DNA from: Prado023 sp963788325
Lineage (GTDB): Bacteria > Actinomycetota > Actinomycetes > S36-B12 > CAIYMF01
Length of the DNA: 64,000 nt
Assembly: GCA_963788325.1 (NCBI GenBank)
Contig: CAWBGJ010000014.1
Location: 372,001-436,000, forward strand
Direction: 5' to 3'
In this document: positions 58,731-64,000 of the stretch, piece by piece
Position numbering within the stretch: the first letter of the stretch is position 1
How the letters are laid out: each line of letters begins with the position of its first letter
Program-made: the position numbers and the translations under genes
The notes under the pieces: model-generated
Databases searched by the model: none
Told to the model about the DNA's origin: nothing
What the model saw: the letters and a program-made list of their open reading frames with translations, nothing else

Positions 58731-58793
58731 CGCCAGTGTCGGTACCGCGCCGCGACGTGCGCCGGCTCGGCCCGCCCGCGTGAGGAGGTCGCG

Positions 58794-59633
58794 ATGCCTG
58801 TGGGGAGGTCGCTGCATATCGGGTTGAACACCGTCGACCCGGGCGCCTATGGCGGCTGGGACGGGGAGTTGGTTGCGTGTGAGTTCGACGCGCGCGACAT
58901 GGAGCAGATCTGCGCGTCCACCGGCCTGCAGACGCAGACGCTGCTGACAGCCGATGCCACCAGCGAGGCGGTCCTCGCCGCACTGGACCAGGAGGCCGCC
59001 ACCCTGCGCGACGGCGACCTGCTGGTGGTCACCTACGCCGGGCACGGCGGCCAGATGCCCGATGAGAACGGCGACGAGCAGGACCACCGCGACGAGACCT
59101 GGGTCCTGTACGACCGACAGGTCCTCGATGACGAGCTGTTCGCACGCTGGGCGATGTTCGCAGCGGGCGTGCGGATCGTCGTGGTGTCGGACTCCTGCCA
59201 CTCCGGGTCGGTGGTCCGGGCCCAGCTCGAGGCGGCGGGCGGCACCGGCGCGCCCGGGTCCGCTGCCCTGGCTACGGTCCATGCGGGCGGACGGTTCATG
59301 CCGGCTGCGGTCAACGACCGGGACAACGCGGACCGACGCTCGGTGTACGACCGGGCTCGCGCCAGCGCCCCGGGCGAGGACCAGGCCACTCTCGCCGCTC
59401 GTGTCCTGCTGCTCTCGGGCTGCCAGGACAACCAGACCTCAGGCGACGGTGACCAGAACGGGCTGTTCACCGGCACGCTGCGGACGGTCTGGAAGGACGG
59501 GGCATTCCGCGGCGGGTACGGCACGCTGCTGTCGAGGATCAAGAAGCAGATGCCGCCTTGGCAGACGCCCAACTACCTGGTGCTCCATGACGAAGCGGGC
59601 GCCTTCCGGACCGAGCGCCCCTTCCGGGTCTGA
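58794..59633 (+). CDS. Caspase-like cysteine peptidase (C14/metacaspase family)
   Basis: A 279-residue caspase-fold protein. Catalytic His84 lies in VVTYAGHGGQMPD and Cys135 in VVVSDSCHSGSV. A later strand carries LLLSGCQDNQTSGDGDQNGL, the usual S1-pocket region. It opens RSLHIGLNTVDPGAYGGWDG, typical of prokaryotic metacaspases, which cut after basic residues or Asp. It has no other domain or signal peptide. AGGAGG precedes the ATG. A metallopeptidase gene follows after five bases. Confidence 0.9.
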   Translation: MPVGRSLHIGLNTVDPGAYGGWDGELVACEFDARDMEQICASTGLQTQTLLTADATSEAVLAALDQEAATLRDGDLLVVTYAGHGGQMPDENGDEQDHRDETWVLYDRQVLDDELFARWAMFAAGVRIVVVSDSCHSGSVVRAQLEAAGGTGAPGSAALATVHAGGRFMPAAVNDRDNADRRSVYDRARASAPGEDQATLAARVLLLSGCQDNQTSGDGDQNGLFTGTLRTVWKDGAFRGGYGTLLSRIKKQMPPWQTPNYLVLHDEAGAFRTERPFRV

Positions 59634-59638
59634 GCCCC

Positions 59639-61480
59639 ATGGCACCGACCACGCGACCGACGCGCCGAGCGGAGTCCGCCCGGGCGCGGGCATCGCCGTA
59701 CCCCACGCCGAGCCGTCGGCGCCTGCGCGTCTTCAGCCTCGACCCCACCTACTCACGCCGGTCGGGCACCTCGATGGTCCTGTCGGTGCCCTGGGAGCCA
59801 CTGGAACCCGGTCCGGTCGGCGCGCGGATCGCGGTGCTGGACTGGCGCCCGGACGGCACGCGGGCGACCGGGGTCGACCTCGATGACCCCTACCTGCTGG
59901 CCCAGGACGGGTTGCCCCCCGACGAGTCCGACGCGCAGTTCCGCCAGCAGTCGGTCTACGCGACCCTGGCGTCCCTGCTCGAGACCCTGGACCAGATCCG
60001 CGGGCGGCACCTGGTCTGGTCGAACGTGTGGCGCGACTCCCCCGAGGGTGCCGGCGAACGACCCATGCCGGTCTTCCCGCACCGACTGCGCGCCGCGAAC
60101 GCCTTCTACGCCCCAGGCGAAGGACTGTCCTTCGGCTCGTTCAGCGCCGTCGACGATCCGGTGGGCCTGTTCCCGGGCCAGTGGGTGCACGGCTGCCTGT
60201 CCCAGGACATCATCAACCACGAGCTCGGCCACGCGTTCCTCCACGAACTGCGGCCGCTGTCGCTGGCACCTTCGGGCCTCGACGGCCTGGCATTCCACGA
60301 GGGCTTCGCCGACATCCTGGCGATCATGGCGCACTTCTCGCTGCCCGGGCTGCTGGAGTCGCAGGTGGCCCAGGCCGGTGCACGGATCTGGGAGCCGGGC
60401 CCGTTCGTGCAGCTCGCCGGCGAGTTCGGCCGCGGTTCGGGGCACGCGGATGCGGTGCGCCGGGTGCTGGCCAGCGCCGACCCCGTGCCGTACACCTCGA
60501 CGACCGAGCCGCACGAGCGGGGCGCGGTGCTGGTCTCCGCACTGTTCGAGGCGTTCTTCGCCGCGTACACGACTCGGGTCAGCCCGCTGCTGCGCGCCGC
60601 TGGCCTGCGCAGCGCCCAGGATGCTGCGACCCTGCCCCAACCGCTGGTCGACCTGGTGTGCCGTGAGGCGCGGACCGCGGCCTCGATGGTGCTCGCGCTG
60701 GCCGTGCGGGCCGTGGACTACCTGCCGCCCGCCGGGATCACGTTCAGCGCGTTTCTCGACGCTGTCATCGCGGCCGACACCGACCTGTACCCGGAGGACC
60801 GCGACGGCTTCCGCAGGTCGTTCGTGGAGGCCTGCCGACGCCGAGGCATCTACCCCACCGAGCTGCCGGGCTCCCCACAGGACCCCACCGAGGCGCCGAG
60901 GGATGTGGCACCGCTACCGGTGCGCCAGGCCCTGCTCATGGCGACCCAGGACCTGGGCGGCGGGGCCCGGTCGGCGGCCGGTGGGGCGCGGTCACGGGCC
61001 CAACTGGCCCGCTCGTGGCGCTCGGCGCTGCTCGGCTGGGGACGCGCTCACGCCGACCTGCTGGGCCTCGACGCGCAGGAGTTGATGGTGGACGGGGGCA
61101 ACGCCAGCTTCCGCATCGACCAGGCGGGCTTCCCGACGGCGGTCGTCACCGCGCGGTTCAGCCAGCGGGCTGTCAGCGGGCAGGCCGACCTGCCCGCCGA
61201 TCTGGCAGGTGTGCCGCTGGTCGGCGGCACCACCGTGATCGCCTCCGGGGATGGCGCGGTGCGCCATCTCGTGCGCACGCCGGTGCCGGGCATCGGACCC
61301 GAGGGGAGGGCCCGCCTGGAGCAGATCCGAAAGGAGTCGCCGGTCGGTGCCGTGGCCGCGCTGGCCTGCCTCATGCCGCCGGGCTCCGGTGGCCCCGTCC
61401 ACGCAGCCGCCGCCGGGTCGGTGCCGATGCCCCGCCCACGCGCCCGGACTGAGGCCGAGGACCTGCCGGCGGTCCCCTGA
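59639..61480 (+). CDS. Gluzincin-like HExxH metallopeptidase
   Basis: A 613-residue protein. IINHELGHAFLHEL (191-204) carries the zinc HELGH and FHEGFADI (219-226) supplies the third ligand Glu221, a gluzincin arrangement. The N-terminal 45 residues are basic and Ser/Arg-rich. The C-terminal about 200 residues (from RQALLMATQDLGGG) contain Ala/Gly-rich linkers and a small beta domain (FRIDQAGFPTAVVTARFSQR). No signal peptide. Five bases after the caspase-like gene, hence one operon. No characterised relative comes to mind. Confidence 0.75.
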   Translation: MAPTTRPTRRAESARARASPYPTPSRRRLRVFSLDPTYSRRSGTSMVLSVPWEPLEPGPVGARIAVLDWRPDGTRATGVDLDDPYLLAQDGLPPDESDAQFRQQSVYATLASLLETLDQIRGRHLVWSNVWRDSPEGAGERPMPVFPHRLRAANAFYAPGEGLSFGSFSAVDDPVGLFPGQWVHGCLSQDIINHELGHAFLHELRPLSLAPSGLDGLAFHEGFADILAIMAHFSLPGLLESQVAQAGARIWEPGPFVQLAGEFGRGSGHADAVRRVLASADPVPYTSTTEPHERGAVLVSALFEAFFAAYTTRVSPLLRAAGLRSAQDAATLPQPLVDLVCREARTAASMVLALAVRAVDYLPPAGITFSAFLDAVIAADTDLYPEDRDGFRRSFVEACRRRGIYPTELPGSPQDPTEAPRDVAPLPVRQALLMATQDLGGGARSAAGGARSRAQLARSWRSALLGWGRAHADLLGLDAQELMVDGGNASFRIDQAGFPTAVVTARFSQRAVSGQADLPADLAGVPLVGGTTVIASGDGAVRHLVRTPVPGIGPEGRARLEQIRKESPVGAVAALACLMPPGSGGPVHAAAAGSVPMPRPRARTEAEDLPAVP

Positions 61481-61553
61481 GCACTCCGGCCTCGGCACCG
61501 CCGGCTGAGCACGGTCCCCCGGGGACCCGCTGGCCGCGAGGGTCCGGACAACC

Positions 61554-62804
61554 TCAGCGCTGCCAGCCCGCCGCCAGGGCTCGGGCCGCGCAGCGCCGGC
61601 CCAACTCCATGCTCTCGGTGAAGTACTGCTCGTCGAAGAACAGGTAACTCAACAGCTCGCGGCGGCCCACCGCGTCACCCGCGCCGCGCAGGATCCGGCC
61701 GAGCAGCCAGTTGTCGGTCTCCCGCAACCAGCCGAGCCGGTCGGTGCGCCGGGCGTGCACCTCGGAGGCGAGCGCGCCCATCTCCCCGGGTGCCGGGCAC
61801 ACTGTCATGACGTCGATGGGGCGGTAGGGCCCGCCGCTGCGCCGGTTCAGCACTTGGCCGCTGCTCGCGGCCTGCTCCACCAGGTGATTCGTCCGGCGCA
61901 ACAGGTCCAGGTCCTCGGTGGTGCGATCGGCCAGCACGGCGTGCAGCACCTGTGCGGCGGCATCGGCGGAGTCCGGGGTCCGACCCGGTGCAGCGGGCTC
62001 GGGCGGTGGTGGGTACCTGGTCGAGGTCGCTGAGATGACGACGATCCGCTCGGCGCCCAGGCCGACCGCCGGGTGCAGCGGGGCATTGAGCCGGACCCCG
62101 CCGTCGATGTACCACGCCGCCGCGGCAGCGGGCTCACTGATCTGCACCGGGGGGAAGCCGACCGGGATCGCAGAGGAGGCCATCACGTGCTCGGCGGCCA
62201 CCGGCGTGCGGACGACGTCGAGCGCGCGGGACGCGTCGCCCACGTACTCGCCGGGCACCTGCTCGTCGAGGAACACCACGCTGCGACCGCTGGCTGCCCC
62301 GCAGGGCGCGACCTCGGTGTCGGCCGGCATCCGGGTGGCCACCACGCCGACGGCGGACAGCACACCGGAGCGCACGTTCGCCGCGAGCTGCTCGGTGGGC
62401 AGGACCTCGTCTGCGGTGCGCTGCAGGGGTGCGGTGTTCAGCAGGCTGGTCAGCCCGGGGCCGCGCTCCAGGACCGCACCGGTCGCGTACTGGAGTCCGG
62501 AGCGGGCCAGCGAGAACGGCAGCAGCGGGCGATAGACGTCGTCATCGCTCATCGAGGCCCAGACCTCGACGACCCGCTCGGCCGCGGCCGCCGCGCCTCG
62601 GTGCAGCTCTGCTGCGAACAGGGTCGCGTTGATGCTCCCGGCGCTGGTGCCCAGCCAGATCGTCGGTGTCAGGCCCTGGCCCTCGAGCACCGGGATGATC
62701 TCGGCCAGCGCACCGGCCTGGAAGGCCCCGCGCGCTGCGGCGCCGGAGAGCACGACCGCCACCTTCGTCCGCCCCTCGTCCATTCCAGTGCCCGGTGAGC
62801 TCAT
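61554..62804 (-). CDS. Patatin-like phospholipase
   Basis: A 416-residue patatin. The oxyanion loop is SGAAARGAFQAG (20-31), the nucleophile Ser54 is in LGTSAGSINA, and the dyad Asp is in YIDGGVRLNAP (DGG at 234-236). This is a cytoplasmic Ser/Asp lipase fold acting on acyl lipids. The C-terminal 130 residues include RIVVISATSTRYPPPPEP and a helical end. Its ATG overlaps the stop of the AI-2E gene by four bases. Patatins occur as effectors in several defence systems, but housekeeping members of this size also exist. Confidence 0.9.
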   Translation of the reverse strand: MSSPGTGMDEGRTKVAVVLSGAAARGAFQAGALAEIIPVLEGQGLTPTIWLGTSAGSINATLFAAELHRGAAAAAERVVEVWASMSDDDVYRPLLPFSLARSGLQYATGAVLERGPGLTSLLNTAPLQRTADEVLPTEQLAANVRSGVLSAVGVVATRMPADTEVAPCGAASGRSVVFLDEQVPGEYVGDASRALDVVRTPVAAEHVMASSAIPVGFPPVQISEPAAAAAWYIDGGVRLNAPLHPAVGLGAERIVVISATSTRYPPPPEPAAPGRTPDSADAAAQVLHAVLADRTTEDLDLLRRTNHLVEQAASSGQVLNRRSGGPYRPIDVMTVCPAPGEMGALASEVHARRTDRLGWLRETDNWLLGRILRGAGDAVGRRELLSYLFFDEQYFTESMELGRRCAARALAAGWQR

Positions 62805-63967
62805 GGCACCATCCTCCCCGTGACGGCGGCCGAGGACGCTGAGGTCTCGGCCAGGCGTTCAGCGCGCATCTCGCGACGCACCTGGGCCGCATAGCGCACC
62901 AGCACATTGGCCACCGCCACGATCGGCACCGCGATGATCGCCCCGATCAGCCCGGCGATGATGGACCCGGCAGCCACGGCCAGCACCACCGCCAGGGGAT
63001 GCAGGGCGACCATGCGCCCCTGGATCAGGGGCTGGAGGATGTGGCCCTCGATCTGCTGGACCGCCAGGACGACGCCGGCCACGAGGAGGGCTGAGGTCCA
63101 CCCCATCGTGGCCAGGGCCACCAGCACCGCGACGGCGCCGGACACCAGCGCACCCACGATCGGGATGAAGGATCCGAAGAAGACCAGCACAGCGATCGCC
63201 CCTGCCAGCGGAACCCCGATCAGGGCCACACCCACCCCGATGCCGATCGCGTCGATCGCGGCGATCAGGACGGTCCCCCGCGCGTAGGACGACAGCGTCG
63301 ACCAGGACAGGTGCCCTGCCTCGTCGACACGGGCCCGCACACTGCGTGGGAACGCCCCCGTGACCCAGGTCCAGATCCCGGCTCCGTCATGGACGAAGAA
63401 GATGGTCGCGAACAGGGCTATGCCGGCCCCGCCGAGGACCTCCACCGCGGTGGAGGCGACGCCGAACGCAGACGAGGCGATTGCGCCGCCCCCCGACCCG
63501 AACCCATCGGTCAGCGAGCCCAGCGATCCCGATACCTGGTCCAGGCTGATCCCGAACGTCCGCGCCAGCCACTCGGTCACCTCGTCGAAGCCGTCGGTGA
63601 CCGCCGTCGCGATCGTCTCGGCCTGCCCAGCAAGCGACCGTCCGGCGAAGAACAGCACGGCGATCACACCTGCGGCGAAACCCACCAGGACCATGGCAGT
63701 GGCCACGACGCGTGGCACGCCCCATCCCTGGAGTCGCAGCGTGGCTGGCTGGAGGAGGGCGGTGACCAGCAGCGCCACGAAGAGTGCCACGAACAGCACC
63801 TGGAGGCGCACCGTCACGAATGCTGCCACGCTCACCAGGAGGAGGACCACCAGGATCCGCCACGACCATGCGGCCGCGATCCTCAGGCCGGCCGGCACCT
63901 CCCCTGTTGGCTGGCCGGTGCGCGTCTGCTCCCGCGGGCTCGGTGACGGGGCTTGCGGTGACGACAC
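62801..63967 (-). CDS. AI-2E family transporter
   Basis: A 388-residue permease-type membrane protein with about seven or eight helices. Family segments are LQVLFVALFVALLVTALLQP, FFGSFIPIVGALVSGAVAVL and QQIEGHILQPLIQGRMVALH, the last being the highly conserved EGxxLxPxIxG motif. The substrate is generally unknown (autoinducer-2 export is shown for only a few; Na+/H+ antiport for others). It starts with GTG behind GGGAGG and is coupled to the patatin gene. The region upstream is cut by the window edge. Confidence 0.92.
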   Translation of the reverse strand: MSSPQAPSPSPREQTRTGQPTGEVPAGLRIAAAWSWRILVVLLLVSVAAFVTVRLQVLFVALFVALLVTALLQPATLRLQGWGVPRVVATAMVLVGFAAGVIAVLFFAGRSLAGQAETIATAVTDGFDEVTEWLARTFGISLDQVSGSLGSLTDGFGSGGGAIASSAFGVASTAVEVLGGAGIALFATIFFVHDGAGIWTWVTGAFPRSVRARVDEAGHLSWSTLSSYARGTVLIAAIDAIGIGVGVALIGVPLAGAIAVLVFFGSFIPIVGALVSGAVAVLVALATMGWTSALLVAGVVLAVQQIEGHILQPLIQGRMVALHPLAVVLAVAAGSIIAGLIGAIIAVPIVAVANVLVRYAAQVRREMRAERLAETSASSAAVTGRMVP

Positions 63968-64000
63968 GATCGCCTCCCAGCGGGTCGGTACACGGGGTGT

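Noticed and set aside
61554..62804. Patatin as an effector of a CBASS-type defence system
   Set aside because: No cyclic-nucleotide synthase or other CBASS gene is nearby; it is coupled to an AI-2E permease instead.

Overview
The window is high-GC DNA from a member of the Actinomycetota. The evidence is the clpX-clpP2-clpP1-tig block with tRNA-Pro and tRNA-Gly beside it, the ndk-mreBCD-mrdA-rodA cell-wall block leading to an rne-type RNase E, the ValS/FolC/DUF4233 neighbourhood, frequent GTG starts, 4-base ATGA/GTGA overlaps and several leaderless promoters. A probable diphosphate-dependent PEP carboxykinase and two PPK2 enzymes suggest a lineage that relies on PPi and polyphosphate, as Propionibacteriales do. 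Below class level the assignment is a guess.

Layout. 1-24.7 kb is conserved core: rne (5' part only), the two radical-SAM-linked genes, a methyltransferase-like membrane protein, ppk2, rodA-mrdA-mreDCB, ndk, DUF4233, folC, valS, a Pro/Ala-rich membrane protein, clpX, clpP2, clpP1, tig and two tRNAs. 24.7-39.4 kb is accessory metabolism and regulation: a DHFR-like reductase, a DCC oxidoreductase behind a CsoR-like palindrome, an HSL esterase, a PLP decarboxylase/membrane protein/SDR operon, an ArsR-SRPBCC pair, a lipoprotein plus secreted protein pair, a SulP transporter, an SDR, a SOUL protein and a TetR/MDR divergent pair with a visible operator. 39.4-49.2 kb holds the PEPCK-like giant, a second PPK2, a P-type cation ATPase, a serine hydrolase, DUF2249 and a Gfo/Idh/MocA oxidoreductase.

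49.3-61.5 kb is the most unusual part. A small lipocalin-like gene, an M43-type metalloprotease and a MvdC/MvdD-type ATP-grasp ligase form a tight operon. The protease tail carries thirteen units in which a Thr is followed five residues later by an Asp, exactly the hydroxyl/carboxyl pairing that graspetide ligases join. I read this as a candidate graspetide-like system whose substrate is fused to a protease. After an MFS transporter and an amidohydrolase comes a second hydrolase island: subtilisin, alpha/beta hydrolase and uracil-glycosylase-like protein on the minus strand, divergent from a caspase-like peptidase and an HExxH metallopeptidase. A patatin and an AI-2E family permease close the window.

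Quality warning. Six otherwise normal genes (mrdA, mreC, sulP, the P-type ATPase, the Gfo/Idh oxidoreductase and the small gene at 49.3 kb) each change frame once, in every case by a single base. Their combined lengths then match their families. Uncorrected sequencing indels explain this better than six independent pseudogenes. No rRNA, CRISPR array, insertion sequence or phage gene was seen.
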